From the NCBI RefSeq assembly GCF_001050035.1, contig NZ_CVTA01000003.1, positions 97,978-161,977 on the forward strand: DNA of 64,000 nucleotides. The letters run 5' to 3'. Positions 24,308-33,927 of this stretch are shown one piece after another. A model generated the notes under the pieces. That model did not search any database. It was not told the origin of the DNA and saw nothing but the letters and a program-made list of their open reading frames with translations. Each line of letters opens with the position of its first letter. The stretch's first letter is position 1. Source of the stretch: Mycolicibacterium komanii. Lineage in GTDB: Bacteria > Actinomycetota > Actinomycetes > Mycobacteriales > Mycobacteriaceae. The translations under genes and the position numbers were made by a program.

Positions 24308-26653
24308 TCAGGCCGACGCGCGACGCTCCGCCCGGCGCGCGATCTCGCGTGCGACGAACTGTTCGCGGGCGATCCGCTCGACCATGTCCATATCGCGCAG
24401 GATGCCGCGCATCTCATCCCGGAACGCGGCGCGCCTCTCGCGGAGATCGGCCGCGGGTTCGAGCAGATGCTGGTCGGCCGCGACCTGGCGCGCGGTCGCG
24501 AACAACAGCGCTGACACCGATTCGTTGCTGCGCACCCGGCTCTGCGCGACGTACTGGTTGCCCAGCCCGAGCGCCTTCTTGGTCAGGTCCTTCTCGTCGA
24601 TCTCCTCGGGCGCGTCGAGCAAGGCGTCGGCGACGATCGCGTACGCCTCGAAGAACGGGCGCAGCATCGCGCCGGCCAACAACGGCGACTTGGTTCGCAG
24701 CAGTTCCCCGACCCGCCCCTCACCCGCCGTGACCTGATCCTCCCAGCCCTGCTGCCACGACAGCTCCTCGGCGACGTGCTCGCGGAACGCCGCGGAGTCG
24801 GCGAAGTAGAAGTCGAACTTCAGCAGATCGCGCAACCGCATCACCTGCGACCAGAACGCTTCGAGCCGGTCGCCCTCGGCGCGGCCGGCGTGCACGAGCG
24901 CGAGCTCGACCAACGACGTCTCCAGGAACGCGTCGATCAGTGTGTTGCGGTAGAACGCCGCCTCGTGCTCATCCTCCGGAGCGATCCGCCACACCGGCTC
25001 GCGTCCACCCTCGACGCAGGTGACGGGGTGCCGATTGGACAGCGCGTCGAGCGCGGCCCGCACCCCTTCGGAGGTACGTAACCGCAACGCGCTATTGGTC
25101 ATCGGGGTCTGCTTACGCTCCAGATAGTCCAGCGACGGCTGCAGCGTGTGGTGAATCTGGTCCAGGGTCAACGCGATTCCCCGTGTGGTGAGCAGCAGCG
25201 CCGACACCAGTGCCGAGGCGTTGACCGGGGTGGCCCGCAGGATCCGCCACGACACCTCGAACGCCATCTTCTGCAGCGCAAGCCGTTTGGCGTCGTCGTC
25301 GGTGGTCATCGGCCCGTGCGGCACACCGAGGTACTCCCGCATGGACACGGCTTCGGGGAAGCGGACGTAGATCTTTCCGTAGTTGCGCTCGCCCTGTGCC
25401 TTGATGAAGTTGTACATCCACGACAGGCTTTCGGGCGTCTTCTCCCCACCGCGCGCGTAGGCGGCGTACTCGGACGTCTCGTGCAGCTGGTCGAAGCTGA
25501 TCGACACCGGCTGCAACAGAATGTCCTCGCTGCGCCCGTCGAGGTACGCGTCGGCCACGTACGCGAGCAGACCGAGCTTGGGCGGCAACATCTTTCCGGT
25601 CCGCGACCGAGTGCCTTCGATCGACCAGCTGAGGTTGAACCGCTTCTCGACGATGTAGCCGACGAATTGGCGCAGCACATACTTGTAGAGCGGATCGTCG
25701 AGCTTGCGGCGCAGGAAAATCACGCCCGAATGACGCATCAGCGGCCCCATGAAGCCGAACGACAGGTTGATGCCTGCGAAGGTGTGCACCGGCGGTAACC
25801 GGTTCTCCTGCATCGCGACCGGGACGATCACGCCGTCGAGATAGGACCGGTGCGAGAACAACAGCACGGCCGGATGGTTCTCCAGGTTGCGGCGCATCAA
25901 CTCGACCTCGGCGCGGTCGTAGTCGATGTTCGGGTCGAAACCGCGGCTGAAGATCGCGCGCCCCAGCGACGGGATCAGGTCGACCGAGAAGCGGCTCCAC
26001 CCGGTGGACAGCTCGTCGAGCATCTCGCCGGCGGTCTCCAGGTTCGCGCCCGGAATCTTCTCCAGGCCCTCCCGAAATCGCGCCGATGCCAACAACTCCG
26101 GCTTGATCAGTCGCGGTGACTTGTACTCGGGGCCCAGCAGTCGGAGTTCGACGCGTTCGATCGCCAGGATCGCGCGCCGGATGACGAAACGTGCGAACTC
26201 GCGCGGGTTTTCGGCGACCGTGGTGTCGGCCCACTGCTGGCGAAGCTCGGAGACCTTGGCCGGTTCGCCGGCGACCACGCGGGCGCGTGAGCGGTCGCGG
26301 CGCAGGATTCGGCGCTGCAGGATCTCGGGCGGGCGGTAGGTGTCGCGCCCGGAGATCACCGCCACCACTTTGGACCGGGTGGGCAGGCCGCCGGGCACCC
26401 AGAAGACCCGCACCGGCACGACGGAACGGTCTTCTCCCGCTTCGAGTTCCGACACGAGCGACGCCAGCACCGCGGCCGGCGGGTCGTCGTACGGAAGCAG
26501 CAGCACATCGATCTTGGCCTCGGGATGCTCGCGGCGCTGGCGCTGCAGCCAGTCGTCGAGCAGATCGCGTTCGGCGGCGGAGGAGGCCGACGCCAGCACC
26601 AGGGCGTCGCCGGTCGGCGTGAAGGGGGTGTACTCGTCGACGGACGGCTTCAC
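24308..26653 (-). CDS. plsB: Glycerol-3-phosphate 1-O-acyltransferase
   Basis: The 781-residue enzyme acylates sn-glycerol 3-phosphate at position 1, the first step to phosphatidic acid, at the cytoplasmic membrane. The acyltransferase block is in the first half: FSHRSYLDG with the HX4D pair His268/Asp273, then [13 protein letters not shown] (about 342-354) and the [11 protein letters not shown] region. Long N- and C-terminal helical regions are as in PlsB. The length fits M. tuberculosis PlsB2 (Rv2482c). The GTG start at 26653 overlaps the plsC stop (GTGA), showing translational coupling; any longer upstream reading is the out-of-frame shadow of plsC. Confidence 0.95.
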   Translation of the reverse strand: MKPSVDEYTPFTPTGDALVLASASSAAERDLLDDWLQRQRREHPEAKIDVLLLPYDDPPAAVLASLVSELEAGEDRSVVPVRVFWVPGGLPTRSKVVAVISGRDTYRPPEILQRRILRRDRSRARVVAGEPAKVSELRQQWADTTVAENPREFARFVIRRAILAIERVELRLLGPEYKSPRLIKPELLASARFREGLEKIPGANLETAGEMLDELSTGWSRFSVDLIPSLGRAIFSRGFDPNIDYDRAEVELMRRNLENHPAVLLFSHRSYLDGVIVPVAMQENRLPPVHTFAGINLSFGFMGPLMRHSGVIFLRRKLDDPLYKYVLRQFVGYIVEKRFNLSWSIEGTRSRTGKMLPPKLGLLAYVADAYLDGRSEDILLQPVSISFDQLHETSEYAAYARGGEKTPESLSWMYNFIKAQGERNYGKIYVRFPEAVSMREYLGVPHGPMTTDDDAKRLALQKMAFEVSWRILRATPVNASALVSALLLTTRGIALTLDQIHHTLQPSLDYLERKQTPMTNSALRLRTSEGVRAALDALSNRHPVTCVEGGREPVWRIAPEDEHEAAFYRNTLIDAFLETSLVELALVHAGRAEGDRLEAFWSQVMRLRDLLKFDFYFADSAAFREHVAEELSWQQGWEDQVTAGEGRVGELLRTKSPLLAGAMLRPFFEAYAIVADALLDAPEEIDEKDLTKKALGLGNQYVAQSRVRSNESVSALLFATARQVAADQHLLEPAADLRERRAAFRDEMRGILRDMDMVERIAREQFVAREIARRAERRASA

Positions 26654-28320
26654 GGACGCCCCTTCCCCGCGGACCTCGGTGCGGACTTCTTGGTCGCCGG
26701 CGCCTTGCGCACGGACTTCGTCGCCGACTTGCCCGCCGATTTGGTCGCGGACTTGGTCGCCTTCTTGGCGCTTTTCTTCGCCGCGGACTTCTTGGCCGGC
26801 GGTTTCTCCTGCGCCGGGATGTTGCGGGAGTAGAGCTCGTCGAGATCGGCCTCGTCGTGCGGCCACTCGGCCAGGGTGTCGAGGTAGAGCTGACGCACCT
26901 GGGTGATGCGCTCGTCGAGGTTGTCGTGAGTCCAGTCGTCGATGGGAATCGGCGGATAGACGACGACGTCGACCGTACCCGGGTTGAAGGTGCTCGAATC
27001 GCGTGCGGCGATCACTTCGGCGTTGCGGATCACGATGGGCACCAGCGGGATTCCCGCGGACATCGCGATCCGGAACGGACCCTTCTTGAAGGGTCCCACC
27101 TCGGTCGTGTCCAACCGGGTGCCCTCCGGGGCGATCAGGATCGAGAGCCCCTTGCGGGCGAGTTCCTCGACCTTCTTGAGCCCTTCGACCGCCTTCTGCG
27201 GATCCTCGCGGTCGATGAACGCGGCGTCCATGATCTTGCCCAGGGTGCCGACGATCGGGTCCTTCTCCAGTTCCTTCTTGCCCACCGACGTGAAATCGGT
27301 GTCCACCAAATGACCGGCGATCAACGGGTCGGCTTGATTGCGGTGGTTGAAGAGGAACACCGCGGGACGCTTCTTCGTCAGGTTGTCCCGGCCGATCACC
27401 TTGACGTTGATGCCGATCGTGCTCATCAGCGACCGGCCGAACGCGGCGGTGAAGAAGTTGACGCCGTTGCGCTTGCTCCGCGTCAACAGCCCCAGGCCGA
27501 TCGCCCCAGCGGCGATCGGCGCCATGGTCGCGATCCCCGCCGCGGTGCGCAATTGCGAAACCGGGCTCGCGCCACTGCGACTGGAGAACCGCAGCACCGG
27601 CCAACCCCGTTTGGCGGCGACGGCGGCGAGCTTGCCGCCAGGGTTCGTCGGCCGCGGATTGCCCACCAGGTACATCAGCGCGACGTCCTCGTCGCCGTCG
27701 GCGTAGAAGTAACTCTTCGACAGGTCGACACCGTGTTCGGCGGCGAACTTCTGCACGGCCCTTGCCTTGCCGGGTCCCCAGATGATCGGACGCGTCACCT
27801 CGCCGGTGAGCAAGCCGTTCTCGTCGAGCTCGAACTTGTTGCTCAACACGTTCTCGATGCCGAGGAACCGCGCGACAGGCTCGACCTGCACCGTCAACGC
27901 CGACGAGCTGAGAACGACGGTGTGGCCGCGAGCCATGTGCGCGCGCACCAACTCCCGCATCTCGGGATAGATGCGCCCGACGATCTTCTGGACGAACAAC
28001 CGCTCGGCGAGCTCGTCGATGTCCTCGAGCGAGTTGCCGCGCAGCATGCGCGCACCCTTGCCGATCAGATCCTCGAACTCCGAACGGCCCAACTGGTGGT
28101 TCAGCCCGGCCTGCACCATGCCGATGAACTCGCCCATCGACATCTGGCGCCGGCGGAACCGGTCCTGCGTCATCACCACGCCGGTGAAACCGGCTACCAG
28201 CGTGCCGTCGAGGTCGAAGAACGCGCCGATCTCGGCCCCCTGCGGGCCGGCTTGGATCTCGGCGACCGAACCCGGCAGTCGCATCGTGCGTCGGGAGGGC
28301 TGACCGTTGGCCGAAGTCAT
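26650..28320 (-). CDS. plsC: Bifunctional HAD-phosphatase/1-acylglycerol-3-phosphate acyltransferase with basic tail
   Basis: The 556-residue fusion has two enzyme domains. Residues 30-230 are a SerB-like HAD domain (FFDLDGT 35-40, [25 protein letters not shown]). Residues 285-470 are PlsC, with NHRNQAD (325-331, HX4D) and [10 protein letters not shown] (396-405). Residues 504-556 form a Lys/Ala/Ser/Thr-rich tail resembling histone H1 or the C-terminus of mycobacterial HupB. The PlsC part adds the second acyl chain to make phosphatidic acid; the HAD substrate is unknown. The start overlaps the WS/DGAT stop (ATGA) and the stop overlaps plsB. It is equivalent to Rv2483c. Confidence 0.93.
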   Translation of the reverse strand: MTSANGQPSRRTMRLPGSVAEIQAGPQGAEIGAFFDLDGTLVAGFTGVVMTQDRFRRRQMSMGEFIGMVQAGLNHQLGRSEFEDLIGKGARMLRGNSLEDIDELAERLFVQKIVGRIYPEMRELVRAHMARGHTVVLSSSALTVQVEPVARFLGIENVLSNKFELDENGLLTGEVTRPIIWGPGKARAVQKFAAEHGVDLSKSYFYADGDEDVALMYLVGNPRPTNPGGKLAAVAAKRGWPVLRFSSRSGASPVSQLRTAAGIATMAPIAAGAIGLGLLTRSKRNGVNFFTAAFGRSLMSTIGINVKVIGRDNLTKKRPAVFLFNHRNQADPLIAGHLVDTDFTSVGKKELEKDPIVGTLGKIMDAAFIDREDPQKAVEGLKKVEELARKGLSILIAPEGTRLDTTEVGPFKKGPFRIAMSAGIPLVPIVIRNAEVIAARDSSTFNPGTVDVVVYPPIPIDDWTHDNLDERITQVRQLYLDTLAEWPHDEADLDELYSRNIPAQEKPPAKKSAAKKSAKKATKSATKSAGKSATKSVRKAPATKKSAPRSAGKGRP

Positions 28321-29801
28321 TGCGCTGCACTCCCATTGGGTGAGGAGACGGTGGAGGGTTCCGGATCGGCGCTGAACGACGCGGGTTCGGCCCGGCCGTC
28401 ACCGCCGAGGGCGAGGACCTCGTCGAAACCCGACAGCAGGCAACGCGCCCACAACTCTTGATCGGTGAACGCCGCCCGGTCGTAGCGGGTGGTGATCGTG
28501 CAGTAGCCCGAGCGCGAGATCAGCACCACCATCATCGCCACCCCCGGCAGCGGGCCGAGGCCGTACTGCCGAAGCACTTTCGCGCCGGCGATGAAGGTGT
28601 CGCCGGCGTACACCGGGACGTTGCTGGCCTGGACGTCGGAATTCACGATCGAGCCGGCCATCGACTCGAGGGCCGTGTCGGGCAGCAGGCCCACGAGCGG
28701 AGCGATGGCGCCGACCATGTCGATGGCCCGCTCTTCGCGCTTGGTGGTCATCTGCGAGCGGATGTTGCGGATGCGAACCTCGGGGTCCGTCAGGCTGATC
28801 GGCGCGGCGAGATTGATGCCCGCGAACCGGTTTCCGCCCGCCGGGTCGGCATCGGAACGAAGGTTGACCGGCACCGCCATCGGCAGCGTCTCGATCGGCA
28901 CACCCTTGGCCTCGTGGTAGAGCCGCAGCGCACCGCACAGGCCCGCCAGATACGCGTCGTTGATCGAACCTCCGGAGGCCTTGGCCGCGCGGTGCAAGAC
29001 GCCGAACTCGATGTCGATGGCCTCGCTGCGCGACGACAGGCTCCGCCGCCGCAGCAGCGGCGACGGATCGGCGACCGGACCCATCACGCGCGCACCCGAC
29101 ATGGCGTACTCGACGGCGCTGCCGAGCCGTGTGATCGGATCGCGGATCACCTCGCCCGCAACGTGTGCCGCGCCGAACAACGCCCCGCGCATGCGGCCCG
29201 CGATCGTGCCCGGCAGACGGAAGAACCCCTGGCGCATCAGGTCGTTGGGCGACAGGTCCTGTGGGATGGGAAGCGGCGGGAGCGGCGCCGGCTCCGGGTC
29301 TCGCTCGAGGTCATACAGATTGGCGAACATCTCCACGCCACCGACGCCGTCGGTGACCGCGTGGCTGAGGTGCACCACCATCGCGGCGCGATCGTCGGCG
29401 AGTCCCTCGACGAGCGTCGCGGTCCACAGCGGGCGTGAGATGTCGAGCGGGGACTGCGCGGCGACCTCGGCGAAGTCGAGCACCTGACGAAACGTTCCCG
29501 GTTGCGGTGCACGCACGCGACGCAGGTGGAAGTCGAGGTTGAAGTCGGGATCGACGACCCATCGGGGCGCCACGGTCGGCAGCGTCGGCATCACCACTTT
29601 CTGCCGCAACCGCAGAACCTTGCGCGAGGCCGCCTCGAACTTGGCGCGGAACGTATCCCAGTCCGGCGCGCAGTCGAGGATCTCGACGGTCATGATCCCG
29701 GAGCGGGTGCGCGGATTCGCCTCGCCGCGGTGCAGGATCTGGTCCAGCGGGCTGAGTTCCTCGGGGAGTCCCGCCGCATCGAGTTCCGGCACGTCGCTCA
29801 T
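28317..29801 (-). CDS. Wax ester synthase/diacylglycerol acyltransferase (WS/DGAT) family protein
   Basis: The 494-residue acyltransferase of the triacylglycerol synthase family would join acyl-CoA to diacylglycerol or an alcohol. N-terminal [13 protein letters not shown] is typical. The active site region reads [19 protein letters not shown]: the second His and DG of HHxxxDG are kept, while the first His is Ser. The second conserved block is [17 protein letters not shown], then [20 protein letters not shown]. It heads the coupled operon WS/DGAT-plsC-plsB, so end-product triacylglycerol formation and the two phosphatidate-forming steps are encoded together. The start ATG 29801 has a weak AGGAC upstream. 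Confidence 0.9.
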   Translation of the reverse strand: MSDVPELDAAGLPEELSPLDQILHRGEANPRTRSGIMTVEILDCAPDWDTFRAKFEAASRKVLRLRQKVVMPTLPTVAPRWVVDPDFNLDFHLRRVRAPQPGTFRQVLDFAEVAAQSPLDISRPLWTATLVEGLADDRAAMVVHLSHAVTDGVGGVEMFANLYDLERDPEPAPLPPLPIPQDLSPNDLMRQGFFRLPGTIAGRMRGALFGAAHVAGEVIRDPITRLGSAVEYAMSGARVMGPVADPSPLLRRRSLSSRSEAIDIEFGVLHRAAKASGGSINDAYLAGLCGALRLYHEAKGVPIETLPMAVPVNLRSDADPAGGNRFAGINLAAPISLTDPEVRIRNIRSQMTTKREERAIDMVGAIAPLVGLLPDTALESMAGSIVNSDVQASNVPVYAGDTFIAGAKVLRQYGLGPLPGVAMMVVLISRSGYCTITTRYDRAAFTDQELWARCLLSGFDEVLALGGDGRAEPASFSADPEPSTVSSPNGSAAQ

Positions 29802-29934
29802 AGGCCGTAGCGTCCTCCTGTCGTGAAGCTGTCGTCCCCACGCTAGTCGGCGGCAAGAGGCCGCGAGAGCCCTTTAGTGCTGACGTGCGACAGGAGTTGC
29901 AGCGTGCTGACCGGTGACGCCGTGGGCAATTGGT

Positions 29935-29940
29935 TAGGGT
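29935..29940 (+). promoter_or_regulatory. -10 element for tRNA-Arg
   Basis: TAGGGT lies 10 nt upstream of the mature tRNA 5' end. Confidence 0.45.
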
Positions 29941-29950
29941 TAGCGCACCC

Positions 29951-30023
<73 letters not shown>

Positions 30024-30061
30024 CTCACCGCGGAATTTCGTCCCGGTCGATACTTGACCCG

Positions 30062-30814
30062 ATGCCCACCAACGACGTCGAGCACCGGCTCAGCCCGCTG
30101 CCGGAAACCGGATACGTCTACCGGACGGCGTGGCGCGTCGCGACCGGCGACATCGACGGCGATCTGAACCTGCGCCTCGACGGCGTGGCCCGCTACATCC
30201 AGGAGGTCGGCGCGGAGAACCTCGTCGACGCCGGCGAGGCCGACGACCACCCGCACTGGCTCGTCCAGCGCACCGTCATCGACGTCATCGAGCCGATCGA
30301 CTTCCCGAACGAGATCTCGTTCAGCCGCTGGTGCTCGGCGCTGTCGACCCGCTGGTGCACGATGCGCGTCGACCTGGTCGGCAGCGACGGCGGCCGCATC
30401 GAGACCGAAGGCTTCTGGATCGCCATCAACAGCAAGACGTTGACCCCGCAGCGCGCCTCGGACAGCCTGATCGCGCGGTTCGCCACCACCACCGACGAAC
30501 TCCGCCTCAAATGGCGGCCCTGGCTGACCAACCTCGAAGGCGCCGACGAGCAGATCCCGTTCCCGCTGCGCCGCACCGACATCGACATCTTCGAGCACGT
30601 CACCAACACCGCCTACTGGCACGCCATCCACGAGGTGATGGCGCACGTGCCCGACCTCGGCCGCGCCCCGTACCGCACGGTGGTCGAGTACCGCAGGCCC
30701 ATCCGGTACGGCGAGGACGTGACCGTCCGGTGGGCGCGCCGCGGTGACGCCGTGGACATCGCGCTGACCGTCGGCGAGGACGTCCGCGCCGCGGCTCTGA
30801 TCGCCAAGCTGTAG
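30062..30814 (+). CDS. Acyl-ACP thioesterase-like protein (double hotdog)
   Basis: The 250-residue protein has two tandem hotdog domains like plant FatA and bacterial acyl-ACP thioesterases. The first (about 15-140) has DIDGDLNLRLDGVARYIQEV and SRWCSALSTRWCTMRVDLVG. The second (about 160-250) has RRTDIDIFEHVTNTAYWHAI, the site of the catalytic DxNxHVNN motif, in which the Asn position is Phe here. It may release free fatty acids from ACP or act on a related thioester. The ATG at 30062 is 38 bp after tRNA-Arg, so it may be expressed from the tRNA promoter. Homologs are annotated in many mycobacteria. Confidence 0.85.
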   Translation: MPTNDVEHRLSPLPETGYVYRTAWRVATGDIDGDLNLRLDGVARYIQEVGAENLVDAGEADDHPHWLVQRTVIDVIEPIDFPNEISFSRWCSALSTRWCTMRVDLVGSDGGRIETEGFWIAINSKTLTPQRASDSLIARFATTTDELRLKWRPWLTNLEGADEQIPFPLRRTDIDIFEHVTNTAYWHAIHEVMAHVPDLGRAPYRTVVEYRRPIRYGEDVTVRWARRGDAVDIALTVGEDVRAAALIAKL

Positions 30815-30823
30815 TCCGTCGCG

Positions 30824-30829
30824 TACTAT
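30824..30829 (+). promoter_or_regulatory. -10 element for PE-PPE domain gene
   Basis: TACTAT fits TANNNT and would give a leader of about 40 nt containing GGAGGA, 6 nt before the ATG at 30877. Confidence 0.45.
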
Positions 30830-30876
30830 CGCGCCAAGCACAGATGTTTGCTGTGCATGGGGCGGGAGGACGAGGA

Positions 30877-32307
30877 ATGGCCGGTTCGGGCAAAAGGTGG
30901 ACACGGTTGGCGACGGGCGTGGCCGCCGCGGGGGTCGCGACCTGTGTCGTCGGGCTCGCGGCCACCCAGCCGGCCTCCATCTCCTCGGCCGTGGTCGACC
31001 TGACCGCCCTCATCGTCGTGGGCAGCTCGACGAACCCGACCGGGGCGGGGGTCGCGGACTTCTTCGGCGGACAATTCACCGACCCGATCTACACGGGAGC
31101 CGATGGCAAGAACATCGTCTACGTCGACTTCCGCACCGGTACGGCCGGTATCGAGCAGGCACTCAGCGACCACGCCGGCGAACAGAACGCGGTACTGGCG
31201 TCCGGCTGGGGCGCGGCGAACGCCAGTTTGCTGCTTCTACGAAATCGGTCGGATTTGAAGGACACCGTCTTCATCCTCGACAACGACGTCGCCAGGCCCG
31301 ACGGCGGCTTCGGCACCCGGTATCCGTGGTTCGCGCTGATCGGAGTGAACCCGATCCCGACCCCGAGCGACGTCCCCGCGCTGCGCGTCGTCAACACCGG
31401 CTACGAGTACGACTACAACTCCAACGCCCCTGCGGACGTGCTGAACCCCGTCGCCGCGGTCAATTCGCTGGTCGGCTACCTCTACACCCGGCTCAACCAG
31501 TCCGAGCGCGAGCTCCCGGTCGACGCCGAGGGCAGGCCCACCGTCCAGTGCGACGCCAACACCTGCGCGATCCTCGCGACCGGCGACGTCCTCGACTGTC
31601 CGGACGCGCAGTGCAGCGCTCCCCCCGGCGACCGGATCACGGCCTACGTCACCGAGAGGGACAACACCACCTACGTCACGTACACCGCCGAAGAGCTCCC
31701 GCTGACCCGGCTGGTCCGCGACGTCTTCGGCGACCAGCTCGCCGAGCTCACCGGGCCGGTGCTGAAGCTGGCCGTCGACTCGGCCTACTACGGCGGCAAT
31801 CCGATCCCCCGGGATCCGAGCGCCTACCGCCCGGCCCGGCTCGCTCCCCCGCCCGACGAGTTGTTGGCCACGGCGGTGAAGGTCCCCGGCGCGATCCTGC
31901 AGGGTCTGTCGGCGGCGTCCTCGCCGCGGCCGTCGGTGCAACCGGAGACGACGCCCGAGCAGGAGGCAGCCGTGGACCCGGAGCCGACGGTCGCACCGGA
32001 GACGACGCAACGGCGGACCGACACCACGCGGCTGGTCAAGGCGGAGCCGCCTCGACAGCCCGGCGCAGCCGATCCGGACACCGCGCAGAAGCGCCGACCG
32101 CAGCTCAACGTGCTGCGCGACAGCGTGAGGGCCCTGCCGGGCAAGCTCCGCGACGGATTCGGCCCGAAACGCGTTCAGCGGCATGATGATTCCGCTGCCA
32201 ACGGCCCGCAGCTCGGCACCGCAGACGTTTCCGGAAACGACACCACGGGCAACAACGCCGGCGCACCCGGCGAGGGCGCGAAGGCGGGGGCCGACGCCGC
32301 CGCCTGA
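30877..32307 (+). CDS. PE-PPE domain-containing exported protein
   Basis: The 476-residue protein has an N-terminal signal or anchor (about 10-30, LATGVAAAGVATCVVGLAAT). A PE-PPE-type alpha/beta hydrolase region follows (about 40-330): LIVVGSSTNPTGAGVADFFG, then VLASGWGAANASLLLL, PALRVVNTGYEYDYNSNAP and DRITAYVTERDNTTYVTYTA. The last 140 residues are disordered, Pro/Thr/Asp-rich and charged. Where active members carry GxSx, the residues are GWGAA, so the serine nucleophile may be absent. Four Cys in the middle suggest extracellular disulfides. The start is chosen at ATG 30877 for its GGAGGA; an in-frame ATG at 30844 lacks one. Confidence 0.78.
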   Translation: MAGSGKRWTRLATGVAAAGVATCVVGLAATQPASISSAVVDLTALIVVGSSTNPTGAGVADFFGGQFTDPIYTGADGKNIVYVDFRTGTAGIEQALSDHAGEQNAVLASGWGAANASLLLLRNRSDLKDTVFILDNDVARPDGGFGTRYPWFALIGVNPIPTPSDVPALRVVNTGYEYDYNSNAPADVLNPVAAVNSLVGYLYTRLNQSERELPVDAEGRPTVQCDANTCAILATGDVLDCPDAQCSAPPGDRITAYVTERDNTTYVTYTAEELPLTRLVRDVFGDQLAELTGPVLKLAVDSAYYGGNPIPRDPSAYRPARLAPPPDELLATAVKVPGAILQGLSAASSPRPSVQPETTPEQEAAVDPEPTVAPETTQRRTDTTRLVKAEPPRQPGAADPDTAQKRRPQLNVLRDSVRALPGKLRDGFGPKRVQRHDDSAANGPQLGTADVSGNDTTGNNAGAPGEGAKAGADAAA

Positions 32308-32361
32308 CCGCCTCCGGTTCACCGGTCGAGCGATATCTCCCTGGCAGCAGCGCCCGGTCGA

Positions 32362-32367
32362 TAGACT
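32362..32367 (+). promoter_or_regulatory. -10 element (leaderless) for the 32375 gene
   Basis: TAGACT ends 8 nt before the GTG at 32375. Confidence 0.5.
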
Positions 32368-32374
32368 CATCGGC

Positions 32375-32755
32375 GTGAACTCGAGGCGCGCAATCGCCGC
32401 GGCCGTGTCGGCAGGCGCGATGGCCGTCGCGCTCGCCCTGCCCGCGCATGCCGCGCCACCGCCCAGCTACGGCAGCAACGGCGTCTTCAACGTCACCACG
32501 AACCCGCGACCGGGTTGGACCACGGCCTCCATCGAACCCGGCCGCTACCGGGTGGACCAGGCGCCCAGCATGTTTCCGTACCAGAGCGCACCGGGCTTCT
32601 GGTACCGCTGCCATGACTTCCCTTGCAGCCCCAGCTATCCGGGAAACCTGATCGCCTCGGGCGGCGCGCTCCGCGGCGTCCCGACCTTCGTCGACATCCT
32701 GCCCGGCGATGTCGCAGTGGCGCTGCACAACGTCACGCTGACCGTCGCCCCCTGA
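32375..32755 (+). CDS. Small secreted mycobacterial protein
   Basis: The 126-residue protein has a Sec signal peptide (about 1-27, AIAAAVSAGAMAVALALPA, cut after AHA). The mature part of about 99 residues is Pro/Gly/Tyr-rich and beta-like (YGSNGVFNVTTNPRPGWTTA, YRVDQAP), with one likely disulfide (WYRCHDFPCSP). Function unknown. I choose GTG 32375 because the signal peptide starts directly there and TAGACT lies 8 nt upstream. The downstream enoyl-CoA hydratase has its own leaderless promoter, 21 bp after this gene. Confidence 0.78.
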   Translation: MNSRRAIAAAVSAGAMAVALALPAHAAPPPSYGSNGVFNVTTNPRPGWTTASIEPGRYRVDQAPSMFPYQSAPGFWYRCHDFPCSPSYPGNLIASGGALRGVPTFVDILPGDVAVALHNVTLTVAP

Positions 32756-32763
32756 CGGGTCAC

Positions 32764-32769
32764 TAGGCT
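32764..32769 (+). promoter_or_regulatory. -10 element (leaderless) for enoyl-CoA hydratase
   Basis: TAGGCT ends 7 nt before the GTG at 32776. Confidence 0.5.
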
Positions 32770-32775
32770 GAGCCG

Positions 32776-33528
32776 GTGACTGATCCGGTACTGATCCACA
32801 TCGAAGACCGCGTCGCGGTCCTCACCGTCAACGACCCGGAGCGCCGCAACGCGGTGACGTTCGAGATCTCCACCGCGCTGCGCGAAGCCGTCGACGCCGC
32901 CGAAGCCGATCCGGATGTGCACGCGGTCATCGTCACCGGCGCGGGCAAGGCGTTCTGCGCGGGCGCGCATCTGAGCGCGCTCGGCTCGGCGACCGAGGAC
33001 GGGCTGCGCAAGATCTACGACGGCTTTCTCGCCGTCGCCAACTGCGCGCTGCCGACCATCGCGGCGGTGAACGGCGCCGCCGTCGGCGCCGGACTGAACC
33101 TGGCTCTGGCGGCCGACGTGCGCATCGCCGGGCCCGCCGCGCTGTTCGACCCCCGCTTCCAGAAGCTGGGCATCCACCCCGGCGGAGGCGCGACCTGGAT
33201 GCTGCAGCGCGCGATCGGTCCGCAGGCCGCCCGCGCGTCGCTGCTGTTCGGCACGCGCTTCGATGCCGAGGCCGCCGTCCGGTACGGCCTGGCGCTCGAG
33301 GTCGCCGACGATCCCGTGGCCGCGGCGAGGGAACTGGCCAAGGGCCCGGCGGAAGCACCGCGCGAGGTGGTGCTCGCGACCAAGGCGTCGATGCGGGCGA
33401 CGGCCAACCCCGGCGTCGTCGACGTCGACCAGCACCGCATCGCGGTCGACACCGAACTCGGACCGCAGGCCGCCTCGATCCGCTCCCCCGAGTTCGCCGA
33501 ACGGCTCGCCGCAGCGCGCCGCAGATGA
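32776..33528 (+). CDS. Enoyl-CoA hydratase/isomerase family protein
   Basis: The 250-residue crotonase-fold protein contains the CoA-binding/oxyanion segments [19 protein letters not shown] (around 55-72) and [20 protein letters not shown] (around 96-115), then [19 protein letters not shown]. Of the two usual catalytic Glu residues, the first position is Ala/Val in AAVGAGL and the second lies near PGGGA, so true hydratase activity is not assured and isomerase or hydrolase action is possible. It resembles EchA14-type proteins of mycobacteria. The gene ends 1 bp before the convergent YchJ-like gene. It lies next to the branched-chain block but on the other strand. Confidence 0.88.
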   Translation: MTDPVLIHIEDRVAVLTVNDPERRNAVTFEISTALREAVDAAEADPDVHAVIVTGAGKAFCAGAHLSALGSATEDGLRKIYDGFLAVANCALPTIAAVNGAAVGAGLNLALAADVRIAGPAALFDPRFQKLGIHPGGGATWMLQRAIGPQAARASLLFGTRFDAEAAVRYGLALEVADDPVAAARELAKGPAEAPREVVLATKASMRATANPGVVDVDQHRIAVDTELGPQAASIRSPEFAERLAAARRR

Positions 33529-33529
33529 C

Positions 33530-33910
33530 CTAGAGGCGGTCGACGTAGAACCAGCGGCCCGCCCTGCGTTCGAACCGGCTGCGCTCGTCCAGCGCGCCGG
33601 GCCGTCCCGCCCGCAGGTAGCGGGCCGTGAACTCGACCTCTCCGTGGTCGTCGGTCTCGCCGCCGGCCACCACATCGCTGATGACGAGCCCGGTCCAGGT
33701 CACCTCGTCATCGAGAGTGATGTCGGACGGCCGCGTCCGCGGATGCCACGTCGTGAACAGGTAATCCCCAGCGCCTTTGGCGAATGCGGAGTAGCGCGAC
33801 CGCATCAGCTCCTCGGCGGTGGCGGCGACGCGCACGCCGTCGTGCAGGGGTTCGCAGCACGCGGCGTAAACGTCTCCGCTGCCGCACGGGCATGATCCGC
33901 CGTGAGCCAT
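33530..33910 (-). CDS. YchJ/UPF0225 family SEC-C motif protein
   Basis: The 126-residue protein starts MAHGGSCPCGSGDVYAACC, a SEC-C zinc motif (CPCGSG with CC). The conserved YchJ core follows: LMRSRYSAFAKGAGDYLFTT, WHPRTRPSD, and a beta-rich NTF2-like C-terminus ending RRAGRWFYVDRL. The function is not established for the family; zinc binding is expected. The ATG at 33910 gives the short lead seen in YchJ proteins; an ATG at 33922 would add MISV. It is 17 bp downstream of bkdC and may be the last gene of that operon. Confidence 0.88.
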   Translation of the reverse strand: MAHGGSCPCGSGDVYAACCEPLHDGVRVAATAEELMRSRYSAFAKGAGDYLFTTWHPRTRPSDITLDDEVTWTGLVISDVVAGGETDDHGEVEFTARYLRAGRPGALDERSRFERRAGRWFYVDRL

Positions 33911-33927
33911 AACCGAAATCATCCCGC

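Noticed and set aside
24308..28402. A single 1364-codon reading that would fuse plsB to upstream sequence
   Set aside because: The upstream part is out of frame within plsC and is Arg-rich nonsense. The GTG at 26653 overlapping the plsC stop is the sensible start.
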